Shown: positions 23,618 to 35,285, counted from the stretch's first letter. The stretch: DNA of 64,000 nt from Bettongia penicillata ogilbyi (GCA_023548195.1 JAJHZJ010000808.1:514309-578308), one strand, 5' to 3'. A program made the numbers and translations. Notes: generated by a model not told the origin, from the sequence alone.

Positions 23618-24667
23618 CAGAGAGAGATCCATCCATGTAAAGTACCAAATATTTGGGAACTACATAATTTGGGGGGCAGGGTCAGAATGCTAATTTATCT
23701 GACAGTCCATACAGGTATCATGCATAACTCACCTTGGCTGTTTTAAACAAAGAAAAGTCAAAATAGTTTCTGAGCTTAAAGAGAACTGTTTTGGAGTGAA
23801 ATACTTTCTTTTTTTAATCATGCTTTGGGGAATGCAAAAAGGCTGCTTTGCCCAAAGTTATTTATAGACATTTTAAGGGAAAGGACATTGTAAAGGCATG
23901 ATAGCATTAATCGTTTTCTCTGGCATATACTCTTAATTGAGAAAGAAGATAAAAAATAAAGACATTGTAATTCAATTTTTGATGATTTTTTGCCAGGATC
24001 TTCCAAAATGGATACTGTGAAGAAACTGCTATAAAATCTTGATGAGAATCTGTTTGATTTAGTTTGCTGGTGTATAAAGCATTGAAAGAAGAAAAAGCAT
24101 TGAGATGGGGCAGAATGGAGCAGGTTACTAAGAGTCGGGGAACGAGAATGGGAATTGGGGAAATCTAGGTGAGAGGAAACAAAATATATCAATAAACTTT
24201 ATTACAAATCAAAAAAGGAAACGAAACAGGAGGCCAAACAGAAGGCAGCAGATTCAGGAAACATAACATCTACCCCCCCCACTCCTCCTATCTTTTTGCA
24301 TCAGGTATTGGTTGCCAGGAGACAGGGTAAGTTTTGACCAGCTGGATAAAAACAGCCTAGATTGGGGGAAACTGAAAAGGGACCAGAAGTTATACAGGTA
24401 GGTGTTTAAAGAAAGCAGTTAACACCTTAAGCCAGGACCCGTTAAAAGAACTGGTGACTGAGAAAGTAGATCACAAGGGAAAAGTTGACTAAACGAAGGT
24501 TAACCTTAGTTTAGTAAGTTCGAGAAGAGCACGCTGGTGAATGAGCTGTACTCTTAATATCAAATACTCTTGGGGGAAGTTTTCTGACTTGATTTTGCAG
24601 TCTAACTTAGAGTCTCCATTCAGGAAATTTAAGAAACTACGCATGGAACTCCCTCTTATGCTGAGCA
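23618..24667. other. unassigned sequence
   Basis: A 124-codon frame on the minus strand (23818-24192) is the longest outside repeats in this part, but it is serine/phenylalanine-rich, low-complexity and matches no family that I know. Confidence 0.5.
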
Positions 24668-24870
24668 CATCTCCCTACTTGCAAAGACTCCTGGATCTGG
24701 ATTCAGAGGATTTGAGTTTGAATCTAGGCTCTGTCACTGTGTGACCTTGTGTGATCTTAGGTAAGGAATTTCCCCTCTGTGAGTCTCAGTTTCCTCATCA
24801 GTAGAATGAAGGGGACTGGGAAAAACTCAGATTAGGCTCTTTTTGACTTTAACTCTATGATCACATGACT
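24668..24870 (+). mobile_element. MIR-type SINE
   Basis: ctggatctggattcagagga, gagtttgaatctaggctctg, tgtgaccttg, tcagtttcctcatcagtaga and aactctatgatcaca form a nearly complete copy from head to tail. Confidence 0.8.
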
Positions 24871-25424
24871 CCAAAGATTCACAATGATACTCTTTTCATC
24901 CTCACAGCCTCCCCATCATGCCTTGTCCCATGGGCTTTTGCCAATCAAAGTGGGTTGGGGAGGAGCAGGGTACTATTCCTCTCTGTCTACCCACCCCCTC
25001 TAACTTTTGGTTCCATATAGCCTACCATCAGGTCAACTACTTTCTCAAGAAAATTAAAAGTCAAGCAAGTCTTTTTAATTCTCTAGCCTTTCAGAGCTAC
25101 CTCACTTCCCACATGAAAGATGAAAACAAAATCTCCCAAGACTCCTCTCCAATGACCTTTGTTCTAGGATCCAGCAGGTGCCTGATACCACCAATAATGC
25201 TTGTAGGCAAGAGCATTAGTTGACACTATCCACTGCCCTTAAAACATAAATAATGTTACACCTTGTGTAGTCAGAGGATTAAATTAGAGTGGAAAAGAGA
25301 AATTAAGGCTAAGTTAATGAAGGAGTATTAGTTTTATATAAAAGCACAAGTGAGCAAATTATGTGTTATAGCTATTATTTTCAGTTATCTGGGCCATATC
25401 ACTTATACTAATGATACTAAATAA
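24871..25424. other. unassigned sequence
   Basis: A 101-codon frame (24918-25223) begins MPCPMGFCQSKW but shows no known domain, and no splice or promoter context supports it. Confidence 0.45.
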
Positions 25425-25630
25425 ATAAAATTTTTATAGTGTCTTACAGAGCACGTTTGTCACAAGAACCTGTAAAGTATGTAGTGTCATTGTCACCCCA
25501 AGTTACACAAGTATTACTATTACTAATTTAGAGAAAAGATTAAAGGACTTACCCATGATCCATCCTGAAAAGAGACTCAAACCAAAGTCTCCCCACTCCA
25601 TATCTGTTCAGCTATACCACTTGCTCCTAT
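25425..25630 (-). mobile_element. MIR-type SINE, minus strand
   Basis: Decayed tail tttttatagtgtcttacaga, then gtgtcattgtcacccc, aaaggacttacccatgatcc and the head ctatacca. About half the diagnostic bases remain. Confidence 0.55.
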
Positions 25631-25639
25631 GACATCAGG

Positions 25640-25735
25640 TAACTATTATGTCAACTTAGTAATTTCATATCGCTAGTGCTTTCCTGGTACATGATATATG
25701 CTTCATAAATGTTTATTGAATTGAAATTCACAATC
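25640..25735 (+). mobile_element. L2 LINE 3' end
   Basis: ctggtacatgatatatgctt cataaatgtttattgaattg is the L2 terminus. Confidence 0.65.
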
Positions 25736-26339
25736 TTGACAATATCACTTGCTCTACCTAAGAGTTTTATCTACCATCTATCCTTTGGTAGATCAAGGCT
25801 GGTCTAGTAAGATAGCTTGATGTCAGTGTTCATTCATTCATTCAACAGACCTTGTTACATGCATACTTTGTGAAGAGGACATCCCTTTTATTTGGAGGCA
25901 TCTTATCTTACAAGATAGTCAGTACTGGTCCTGGAATGGTAATCACTCTTTGGAGAGGACAAAAAGGTTGACTATGTAGTCAACCTTACCATCATATGCT
26001 TTTCACCTGTCCTCGTGATGCTTTAATTGTTTACTGTCCCTCTAAGTCAAGTTTGTAATAGATATAAGCCCAGAACTCTAGGGATCAGCATCCAGAGTCA
26101 TTCACAAGATGCTTCCTCACAACATGCTATGTGATCTCAGTCTCTTATCAACCTTATCAACCCTATCACACAAACCAAAATCCTGTATTCAACTGTTCCC
26201 TGCATATTCAGCCTCTGCTCTTAACATACTCTAAATTAGCAATTATTGGCCTATTCCACCAGTTACCAGCCTGAAACAGCAATTTAAATGGAAAGATCTT
26301 TCTTATTCATTAATAGGCCCTTGTGACCTAGTTGAATCA
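25736..26339. other. unassigned sequence
   Basis: No gene or repeat that I can support. Confidence 0.5.
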
Positions 26340-26715
26340 CCTGGAGACCTAAGACACATGTGGTGGGAGGAGCTAGCTGAACAGAGGGAACAGGAGGGTA
26401 GAGGAGAACAGGCAGGAATGAGTGCAATCACACCAGCATCCACAGTAAGGCCTGTGAGTGTTTACTTGTGAGAAGGCCCCAGCAGAGGTGGGGAGGTTTG
26501 GGAATGACGTTGCCCCCTGTGGTGATCATATTTAGTCACTGTGACAGATTTAGCTTTCTGGTTCTGGAATTTGGCTTTCTGGTGTCTGCCTTCTATATGG
26601 AGAGTCTTTTATCCTTTGATATTGAGAACTATTCCTGCATATTTATAGTCACCCCCAATGCTGCGAATATTGCCTTGGCAATACACAGCCTCAGGCAAAT
26701 GCCTTGAGTATGCTC
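26340..26715 (+). mobile_element. possible LTR-like repeat, unclassified
   Basis: The tract from gtggtgggaggagctagctg through aacagagggaacaggagggt to ggctttctggtgtctgcctt and atggagagtcttttatcctt has the GC-rich-then-T-rich build of an LTR and seems familiar from marsupial interspersed repeats. No TG...CA ends or target duplication could be fixed, so this is a weak call. Confidence 0.25.
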
Positions 26716-26744
26716 TCAGGAAGGAAGGGAGTAAGTATTTATTA

Positions 26745-26965
26745 AGCACCTTCAGTTTTCTCTGTCACATCTGACTCCTAATGACCTCTTCTGGGGTTTT
26801 CTAGGCAAAGATCCTGGAGACGTTTGCCATTTCCTTCTCCAGATCATTTTACAGATGAAGAACTGAGGCTAACAGGGTAAAGTGACTTTCCCGGTGTCAC
26901 ATAGCTAGTAAGTGTCTGAGACCAGATTTGTACTCCTAAAAAATGAGTCTTCTTGACTTATCAAG
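26745..26965 (-). mobile_element. tRNA-derived marsupial SINE, minus strand
   Basis: ctgactcctaatgacctctt, gggttttctaggcaaagatc, gccatttccttctccagatc, acagatgaagaactgaggct and gtcacatagctagtaagtgt in order. Confidence 0.8.
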
Positions 26966-26969
26966 CTAT

Positions 26970-27180
26970 GTGCTTTAAAAATATTAGCTCATTTGGTCCT
27001 TATGGTAAACCTGGGGAGTAGGAACAATTATTATCCCCATTTTACAGATGAGGAGATTAAGATAGACAGATGTTAAGCGAACTGTTCAGAATTGCATACC
27101 TAAGAAGTGTCTGAGGTCACATTTGAACTTAGATTTTCCTTACTCCATGCCTAAAGTGGTCTATCCATTGTAACACATAT
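26970..27180 (-). mobile_element. MIR-type SINE, minus strand
   Basis: atattagctcatttggtcct, ttatccccattttacagatg, aactgttcagaattgcatac and tctatccattgtaacacat. It sits head to tail against the preceding SINE. Confidence 0.75.
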
Positions 27181-30164
27181 TTGCCTACAGGTAGCTGCCT
27201 CCTATTACCCAAAGAATTAATACTAATTACAAATATTTGCAGGTCCTCTACAAATCTAGCCCAATCATACTCCTTACAAAGTCTATCAATTACAGTGTCT
27301 AAAATATTTATATTTGCTTATTTTAGGATGTTTTGCCATTTAATAGCTCATATCTCTTTTAGCTGATCAACAGAATAAATAAAAATACAATATCCTAAAA
27401 TAAAATCATAAATTGGTATGGGAATTTTCAAGTGACATAGCCTGATTGGACTGAATTTTTATATTTAACATTTCTCTTGACTTCTTCCATTTTCAAATTA
27501 TATTCTTTAAGTACATGTTTCATACTAAGGGTATGTCAAAATGGGGCCCTAGAACTAATTTTTTCCCTCAAACCCATTTTTCTTCTCCATATACTTGACC
27601 AAAAAATGTACATTGACAAAGGCAATGAGTAGTTCAATTGTCTATACCCTGAAAATGGTTGACATGGTTGTTCTGCCTTCCTAGACTTCTAAGTTGTAGA
27701 CCCAACGTGGCAACCAGAAAGGGCTTATGGTTGTTAATATCCAGGTATTATATGCACTTATCCATTTATCCATAAGTACTACATTTAAATAGAAATCAAT
27801 CCGCTTTACAAGGTAGTAACCAGGTAAGATTTCATTAGTGTTTCCATTGTAATACTATCAGTCAATTTCAAAAAACTATTCTATTATAGGTACTGTTATT
27901 GACCATAGGTAGCCAAAGTTAAGTAACCTTTTAATCCTATTAAAAACGAGTAATGGAAATTAGCAACCTTTTGAATAATTTTTATTTATATTCTTCAAGA
28001 TTCTTGAAATGGAAAGCTAACCCTGGGAAACTGTAAATTAGCATGCACACTAGAGATCTTATGTACCAAAGGAATTAAACTGATTTGATTGTCTTAGGTT
28101 AGTGAATTTCTCTATTTTCAGTGAAGCTGGGTAGAGGCTAGGGGTGGGGAAGAATCAATGGAAATTCAGTTCCATTAAATGTTTTGGCTGATAAAATGAC
28201 CATCATACTGCTTCCTTGTTCCACTTTCCAAACATTTCAGAGCTGTTGTGCCAACATGACCTTAATGAGCAATGTTCAAGGAAGAGCTTTGCAGTGATAA
28301 GAGATGATCATATTGTAGATAATCCAATGGGTAGAGCATGACATTGAGGGTCAAGCTACTACATTAAGAAAATTCCTTGTATACTTATTGAATTGAGACA
28401 ATTCCTTTAGGGCTGGAGTCACCAAATTTTTTATTTGATGGAACTGAATCTTACCTTCATAACATCTTGCAATGGACAGGTAGGGTCAGGATGGTTGCTC
28501 TGTATCAGGGGATGGGTCCATACCAGTATCTGACTTTTCTACTCCACTTTAGCTTTAAAAATATCTCAGAAACCTAGACAAACCATTAGCTTGTGATCAA
28601 GTGGGGGCCAATTTCAACTTGGACCATTTTGTTCCAAAGGAGTCTATACTTCTGCTCCCAGGAATTTACCTTACTCAGTAGATTGACACTAAAGTGGGTC
28701 ATTAACTTAATGCCAGAGGAAAGCAAAAATATTAAGTCTTTTGTAACATTCCTGTCCCTATTATTATGGAATGTGAGCTCAGTTAATTCTTTTAAATAAT
28801 GAGTCATTTGCCTCAAATTATAAATTACTCTATGATGTTGACCTAAGGATACATCAGCCTGCAGATTAATTTACTTATCGAAACTATAATCACTTTTGTG
28901 GCTCCTTTCCTTGTTATCAATCCACTGGGAACCACTTGACTGAATGGAGCAAATAGTGTACTCAAATAACAGTCATGACAACTTACCCAGTTTGTGTGTA
29001 CAGACATAGAAGGCACAGTCTGTGAGATCCCCAATCCTGACTTTCCCTTTTTGTAAAATTCAGAGGTCTTTCCAGTTATCTCAAAGGATGTAAAATGCTC
29101 AAACCCAAAATAATTGAATTCATGTAAATTCCAAAAATCATTATCACACCTAAGCAATGATAGGTTGTCTTAAGCCCTTACCAGGTGGGAACCCCTCACT
29201 TCAGTAACATTTCAGTGACTGGGTTGATGTATTGGCTTTAATACTAGCTCTACTGTGCTGAACTCAATGAGATCAAGCATACTCTTACAATTCACTGGGA
29301 AGGTGATAAAGTATATCAAGGGAAAGCAGGATGCTAATGTAGACAAGAGGAAAAAGAACTATTCTTAGTGCTAAGAACTGGTGATAAGCACTTCACATTT
29401 AAATTGCTAATGATATGTTTCTACTTGTTATGGGATTTTTTATTCCCTATGCATGATATGCCCAAATGTATCTGTTTCATGCCAGTGCTGTCACATGCAT
29501 AAAAATGAAGAAAATGGGGAAAATGAGGAATTCTGAAGTATTCTTTCCCCCTTTTCCTTCTTTTCTCCTTTTTCCATTACCTTAGTGCTATTCCAGGATG
29601 CAGCCTGCTTACCTTTTTGTATAAGTATTTCTTGTTTGGAACAACCTGAAAGGCTAGTAGGGTATTAAGTCAAATATTCCTGGAATAAAAATGAGTTGTC
29701 ATAAGACTGCATATTACTGATATTTCATTTGAAAAATTATATTTAACTGTTGTAAAATAGTAGGATACTCTGCCATGTTCAGAAGATGTACTAAAGTTAC
29801 TATGTATGTCAGTGGTTGTTTTAAATGCCAGAAGAGAATCAAGTTTAATATTTCTCTGAGTTACAGATGATGACAATGATGAAGAGGAGAAGGAAATATG
29901 AGTGTTGATGGCAAAACTTGATCTGGTTGTTTGGCCCAAAAATGTGCAGTGTATTTTACAGAAAACAAATATGCAAGAATCTCAAATTTCAAAAGAGATC
30001 AATTTGGAAATGATTACTCACTCTAGAAAATGATTTTTATTTTTGTTTTTTGAATTTTGGTCTAGACACATTAATTTTATTGATATACTGAGTTTCTGGG
30101 GAAGAAACTCTCTCCATAGATGCAGATTAGTAATTCATCTGTGTCTTATAAAATTGTCAGAGGC
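27181..30164. other. unassigned, repeat-poor 3 kb
   Basis: No gene or convincing repeat. A much-decayed SINE head may lie at 28315-28400 (aatccaatgggtagagcatg). Open frames of 60-104 codons on both strands carry no recognised domain; the two at 28586-28816 and 28593-28799 overlap on opposite strands, as chance frames do. Confidence 0.5.
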
Positions 30165-30290
30165 ATTGATAGTGTTAGTTAACTTGTCTGTGGTCTCTCA
30201 GGGAGTGTGTCAGAGGCAGGACTTGAATCCAGGTCTTCATGATTCCAAAGCCAGACATTTCTCCATTACATTATGCTTCCTCTTGTCTTT
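30165..30290 (-). mobile_element. MIR-type SINE, minus strand
   Basis: gaggcaggacttgaatccag gtcttcatgattccaaagcc agacatttctccattaca is the complement of the MIR head and core. Confidence 0.7.
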
Positions 30291-30394
30291 ACATGACTAA
30301 TTTATTCTCCCCTCCGCACTGCCACAGTCTCAATACTAAATTTCAGTTAGAGGTTAGTAAAATACATATCTCAAATCTATACATAGGCTCAAAT

Positions 30395-30700
30395 CTAAGA
30401 ACCCCAGACATGATAGATAGTATACTAGACTTGTAGTCTAAAAGATCTAGGCTCACATCCTTCCTCAAAAGTTCATTGTCACCCAAAAAAAGAAAAAGAA
30501 AGAAATTACATTGAAGGGCAAGAAAAAAATTCATTGTCACAACTGCTGTCTCAGTTTCCTCACATATAAAGTGGTGATTACATTAACACCCACCTCACAG
30601 GGTAGTTGTGAGGATCATATAAGGCCCTATACAAAAAGTCATCTGTCAAACTTAAAGCACTTTGCAAATCTCCTTTATTATTGCTCTTATTATGGAGAAA
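30395..30700 (+). mobile_element. MIR-type SINE split by a small A-rich insertion
   Basis: Head tagatagtatactagacttg and ctaggctcacatcc, then after the insertion at 30483-30529 the core ctgtctcagtttcctcacat and tail acctcacagggtagttgtga ggatcatataagg and gcactttgcaaatctcctt. Confidence 0.75.
30472..30540. repeat. 11-bp direct repeats flanking a 47-bp A-rich insert
   Basis: ttcattgtcac at 30472-30482 recurs exactly at 30530-30540. Between them lies a purine/A-rich 47-mer that interrupts the MIR. This looks like a tiny retroposed insertion with its target duplication. Confidence 0.7.
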
Positions 30701-30884
30701 AATGACTTTCTTTTATTAATGACCAATTTGTTAAATGGGACCTGAAGACCTCTCTTTTTGTTTGTTCATTCAAAGTCCATTCTCTCAAGGATATTTCTGA
30801 CCTTGCCCAAAAATTCACCCCACCCATATCATCTTATCTAGGTAGAATTCTTACTGTAATCTCACCATTGTTTTATTGCAGTAG

Positions 30885-32098
30885 ATTTTTGGTTGTTGTC
30901 CTTTGTTCTTGAAGAGTACCAAAATGACATCACTATGATAATTAAACTTCAACCTGTCCAGCTGTGGCTGATCAGACTAGTATGAGCTGGGAATGCTCTA
31001 CCACAGATTGGGCACAAATGGTCCATGTGAGCATTTGGGGTGGATACTCTAAATCTGAGCATCCTACGTTTCTTCTGAGTTGTTTCAATTCTGCTTTGCT
31101 CACAGAGCACAACACCTTCTCTGATGTGGGCACACCATGTTGAGCAGTCCTGGGCACTCCCATGTCACACAATCAATTCCAAAGTTCTTGAGAGAGACCT
31201 TGAAAGTGTCCTTGTATTGCTTTTCTGACATCGTATGATCACCTGCACTATGTGTCTCCATAAAATTGTCTTTTTGACAAGCAAATGGTTTGCAATGGAA
31301 CAAAATGGTCAACCGATCAGAGTTGTGCTCTCTGAAGCATAATTTGAATGCTTTCCAGTCTAGTTCAAGTAAGGAATTCAGTGTCTGGTAACTTATCCTG
31401 CCAGGTGATATTCAGAACTTTCCTAAGACAATTCAGATGAAAGCGATTCAGTTTCCTAGCCGGCACTGTTTCTGTCTCACAGGCACACAACAATGAGGTC
31501 AACACAACAGCTCTGTAGACTTTCAGTTTGGTAGTCAGTCTTCTCTTCCAAGCTTTTCTTTGGAGCCTCCCAAACACTGAGCTAGCTCTGGCAATGTGTG
31601 CATCAACCTCATTGTCAATGTGTACATTCCTGGAAAGTGCAGTACCAAGGTAAGTGAACTTATCCACAGCATCCAGAACTTCTCAATTTGTTGTAATCAA
31701 TAGTTTCATGTATGGATGGTGTGTTCATGGCTGATGGAGCACCCTTGCTTTCTAGGTGTTTATTATTAGTCCAAAATTAGCACAGACAGCAGAGAACCGA
31801 TCCATACTTTGCTGCATCTCAGCTTCAGAGGCTGCATTGAGTGCACAGTCATCAGCAAACAGAAACTCATGCAGCAACACTCCCTCCACTTTGGTCTTGG
31901 CTTGTAACCTTTTCAAATTGAAGAATTTACCATTAGTACGATAGTTAACTTTGATGCCATGCTCATCCTCTTTGAAAGCATTTGACAACATGGCTGAAAA
32001 CATCATACTAAAAAAGCATGGGAGCAAGCACACAGCCTGGTTTCACTCCATTAGTGACTGGGAAATCATGGGAGCATTGTCCACCATGCAGAACCTGG
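30885..32098 (-). mobile_element. RTE LINE, 3' half (minus strand)
   Basis: The 3' end reads on the minus strand as ...cttcaagaacaaaggacaac aaccaaaa, the RTE/RTESINE tail. Going upstream on the minus strand come the C-terminal knuckle, the DUF6451-like region and the second half of the reverse transcriptase. It is continuous in element order with the inverted 5' half at 32186-33333. Confidence 0.8.
30940..32090 (-). pseudogene. RTE ORF, reverse transcriptase second half to C-terminus
   Basis: The ORF of an RTE LINE encodes endonuclease and reverse transcriptase. Minus-strand pieces in order: DFPVTNGVKPGCVLAPM near 32075-32020; FKEDEHGIKVNYRTNGKFFN and FLFADDCALNAASEAEMQQS at 31752-32033, where FADD holds two catalytic aspartates; FTYLGTALSRNVHIDNEVDA, KLKVYRAVVLTSLLCACE and FHLNCLRKVLNITWQDK at 31365-31667; QYKDTFKVSLKNFGID; and a C-terminal CPICGRAF-HTSLISH zinc-knuckle-like motif at about 31018-30965. 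Frameshifts separate the pieces and one Trp position after CACE is altered. This is not BovB, whose equivalent region reads differently; the RTE-X/RTE1 label is from memory. Confidence 0.8.
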
Positions 32099-32185
32099 AT
32101 TAATGTCAACAATTTATTAACAAGAATTAATGTCAACAAATTAGAGCTTTTTTCTGGGCAACAAATTAGAGCTCTTCTCTGGGCA
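32099..32185. repeat. tandem microduplications at the RTE inversion junction
   Basis: attaatgtcaacaa occurs at 32099-32112 and 32126-32139 (period 27). Overlapping it, a 27-mer starting caacaaattagagct at 32134-32160 recurs at 32159-32185 (period 25, few mismatches in the T-rich part). They lie exactly where the minus-strand half meets the plus-strand half. Confidence 0.85.
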
Positions 32186-33333
32186 TGAACAGTTTGTTGC
32201 TAACTTAGAGGGAAAGTTGAGCCAACACACAGTTGGCAACAGTGGAGCAGAAAAGGAGTGGGCAACTTTCAGAGCTTCGATACACAGCACCACATTTTCT
32301 CATCTGGGTCAGAACATTCATAAACTCCAAGGCTGATTTGATGGAAATGATGGGGAAATTCAGAATCTGCTAAATGAAAAATGAGAATTCCACTGGATTT
32401 GCCAGCAGGATAATTCATCCATCTCTAAAAAAGCTGTATTTAATTCCATCAAAAGTAAAGTACAAGCAAAGTTTAGAGAGATGCAGGATTCCTGGCTAAG
32501 TAAGAAAGCAGATGAAATTCAGTTTTATGCTGATAGTAATAATCCAAAATGTGTTTGTGATTCCCTGAAGGCTATTTATGGACCAAAAACCTAGAGTGTA
32601 TCACAGCTACTCAGTGCTGATGGAGCCACAATGATTAGTGATAAGTACCTGATCCTAGAGAGATGTGCTGAACGCTTCCATAGTGTTCTCAACAGATCAT
32701 TATCAATCAATGCTGAGGCCACTATTTACCTCAGCTTTAAGTCAATTCCTCCCTAGCTGAACCTCTAACTGAAGAAGAAGTTTTGATCTACATTAGGCTC
32801 CTTTCATGTGGCAAAGCACCTGGTGCTGAGTCTATTGCAGCTGATATTTAAAGGTAGGGGGACTATTGCTCATACAAAAGCTGACTGAAATTTTCCAGGT
32901 TATATGGCAAAAGGAAGTTATCCCGAGGAGTTCAAGGATGTCTCCATTGTCCATCTCTATAATCATAAAGGAAATAGATTGTCCTATGACAATCACAAGG
33001 GGGTCTCTCTCTTAGTCATTACTGGCAAGATTCTTGCCACAGTCCTCCTTAATAGACTGATCCTTCACCTGGAAGATGGTCATCTACCTGAGAGCCAGTG
33101 TGTCTTCAGAAAGGGCTGAAGAACAGTTGAAATGGTGTTTGCTGTCTGACCACTCCAGGAGAAATGCCAGGAGCAGAATAGAGGTCTATGCATAACATTT
33201 GTAGATCTGCCTTGGATACTGTTAGTCATGAGGACTTATGAAAAATTATGTCAAAGTTTGATTGCCCTGAGAAGTTCATCAGTATTATATATCAATTTCA
33301 TGACAGCATGCTTGCCTGGACGGTGGACTCAGG
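32186..33333 (+). pseudogene. RTE LINE, inverted 5' half (plus strand): linker and reverse transcriptase first half
   Basis: The plus strand reads the RTE ORF from between the endonuclease and the reverse transcriptase. One frame runs from 32188 with FVANLEGKLSQHTV, FDGNDGEIQNLL, KVQAKFREMQDSWLSKKADE, LLSADGATMISDKYLILERC and three in-frame stops. After a frameshift come LLSCGKAPGAESI and, at 32904-33119, PEEFKDVSIVHLYNHKGNRL and LPESQCVFRKG, the first fingers/palm motifs. The end, ISIIYQFHDSMLAWTVDSG at about 33333, lies immediately before the point where the minus-strand half begins (GGQCSHDFPVTNGV). The endonuclease domain is missing by 5' truncation. The half is inverted with respect to 30885-32098. 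Confidence 0.8.
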
Positions 33334-33339
33334 TAGGAT

Positions 33340-33715
33340 TGAGTGGAGAATGGAGTCTTTTGTATAGATTTCTGGAGGTGGAATGAGCTGGAAAAGTGCT
33401 GATATGATCAAAGTCCCAGCCCCCAGCCCCTCATTAGAAAAGGCCCTTCTCTCATTATAATATTCATGCTCATTAACTGTCAACCAAATAGATTTTCATC
33501 CTCAGAGACATTCCCTTTTTCAAAGGTATTTAAACATTCAACAGCCTCCTTGTAGAATCTTTGGTTATGAAGAGAACCTGTGGCTCCAATTTATTGATTA
33601 TCTGCTAGCTTAATTAATAAATTGACTATTGATTACCCAGAAACCCTATCTCTCGTGCTTTTCATTTGCCTTATTATGGTGTGATGTCAGCATTTCCTAG
33701 ACTGGAATCAGCCCA
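33340..33715 (+). mobile_element. possible solo LTR, unclassified
   Basis: The tract has an LTR-like build: cccagcccccagcccctcat, a T-rich middle, a candidate polyadenylation signal within cttaattaataaattgacta, then cccagaaaccctatctctcg. No ends or target duplication could be defined, so this is a weak inference. Confidence 0.3.
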
Positions 33716-33847
33716 CAGGGGATCTGTTTTATTCCTGCTCTTGGTGCCTTGCCTTTCAAGGCTGTACCCATGGTGATGGTTTCCTTTCATGAGAACAGTC
33801 TTTTACTTAAGCCCTGAAAGTGACAGAGAAGAGTAAGGTGCCAGATA

Positions 33848-34055
33848 GAGATCATGGGACCACAGATTCAGAACTGGAAGAGACCTTTAAAGTTACCTAG
33901 TTAAACCCCTCCATTTCACAAATGAAGAAACTAGTGCCCAGAGACAGAAAGTAACAAAATTACCTACAGGTGCTAAGTGGCAAACTCAGTTTTTTAATTC
34001 AAGTCATCTAACTTGTAAACCCAGTGATATTTCTACTACATGACAAATGCTGGTT
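33848..34055 (-). mobile_element. MIR-type SINE, minus strand
   Basis: agattcagaactggaagaga cctttaaagttacctagtta, cacaaatgaagaaactagtg, ggtgctaagtggcaaactca and the decayed head form a full-length complement. Confidence 0.75.
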
Positions 34056-35084
34056 TTAGGTCAATAATTGAAAGACGTTTCTAAAAAATTATGAACTAAA
34101 AATATTTTTCTAACAAGAAAGGGTCAGAGAATCTCTACAATAAACTTGAGGAGCTTACACAGTATTATGTCTTTGGGACATAATGATAATAACTTTGATA
34201 ATAACTTTCCCATGAAGAATATAGATTGTGCATTGGTGCTGAATTATGAAGACAGGACACAATCCTTGATTGAGTTTCAGGAGCTGGGGCTGCTTCCAAG
34301 ATGATTGGCTAGGACTCTGGGAAGAAGATAATTCTGTAAATGAAAAGACCTTTCTGTCCTGAAATATAAAAATGAGCTAACAGACCTTTGCTCTTTGTTC
34401 TCAGACCTAAGTACAGCAAAGCAATTCTTTGTCCTGGAATTGACTGGGGAGAAATATGGGCATCCCACAGAACTGACTTCTCCAAAGAACTGGTAATGAC
34501 TAATCTGAGGCAGAAGTTTATTATATTGAATGAATGAAAAAAGCATTTATTCTGCTCAGATGAAATTAATGCTCCTAGGAAAAGTAGGGAAGCTGTCGCA
34601 TTGGCAGGGATAGATAAAAGCTTTCTCACTTGACCCAAAAGAAGAATTTGTGGATCATGTCCCTAACTCCTAATTTATTGTATGGAAAATGAGGTTTTTT
34701 TTTTTTCTTCCTGGACAGCTCGATCCCAGAATCTAGTCCCTCTAGGAAAAAGACTTCCTGAGCAGCACTAGCCTAGGGAGGTCACTCTGAAATTTGAGAG
34801 TTCATGGAGTGGATTTTTTAGAGATAAGATTTCCTGAGTAATATACCTCTTAAGAAAAGATCACCAATGTTCTGTAACTAGAGCACCACCAATATTTAAA
34901 ACTGGATGTGGGAAGTAAGGAGGCAAGATCTCACCCATTTTGCTGTTATCATGAGTTATTATAAGAGTTCAGTCCAATGGAAAAGAGTGTCTTTGTATCA
35001 ACTGTATATTCACCTTTCATATGAAGTCCAAACTGCCAGGGGCATGGCAAACCTTAGAAGGATCTTGTGTGAGCGATAAGGATT
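34056..35084. other. unassigned sequence
   Basis: Minus-strand frames of 89 and 109 codons overlap at 34277-34638 in different registers; neither shows a known domain. Confidence 0.5.
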
Positions 35085-35285
35085 CACCAGGACCATAAGA
35101 TCACAACTATAGATCTTTAAGGGACCTCATTGGCCATCCAGTCCAACTCTTTATTTTATAGATAAACTGAGGTCCAAAAAAAGGTAAAGTCACCCAGGAA
35201 GTAAGGAATAAAAGCAGTATTTGAACCAGAAGACCCTGACTCCAGAGGCAGTGTTCTTGCAACCGTACCACAATAGCTCAACCAT
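35085..35285 (-). mobile_element. MIR-type SINE, minus strand
   Basis: actatagatctttaagggac ctcattggccatccagtcca, tagataaactgaggtcca, gaccctgactccagaggcag and aaccgtaccacaatagct. Confidence 0.75.

Noticed and set aside
23272..23640. 122-codon frame with a cysteine/valine run
   Set aside because: The frame is carried by the (TG)n microsatellite and flanking repeats.
23818..24192. 124-codon minus-strand frame
   Set aside because: Low-complexity serine/phenylalanine-rich translation, with no start context, splice signals or known family.
28586..28816. Overlapping 76- and 68-codon frames on opposite strands
   Set aside because: Mirror-image open frames of this size are expected by chance, and no similarity is seen.
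31365..32033. Minus-strand frames of 93 and 100 codons as domesticated reverse transcriptase
   Set aside because: They are fragments of one frameshifted RTE copy with a rearranged 5' half, so no intact enzyme remains.
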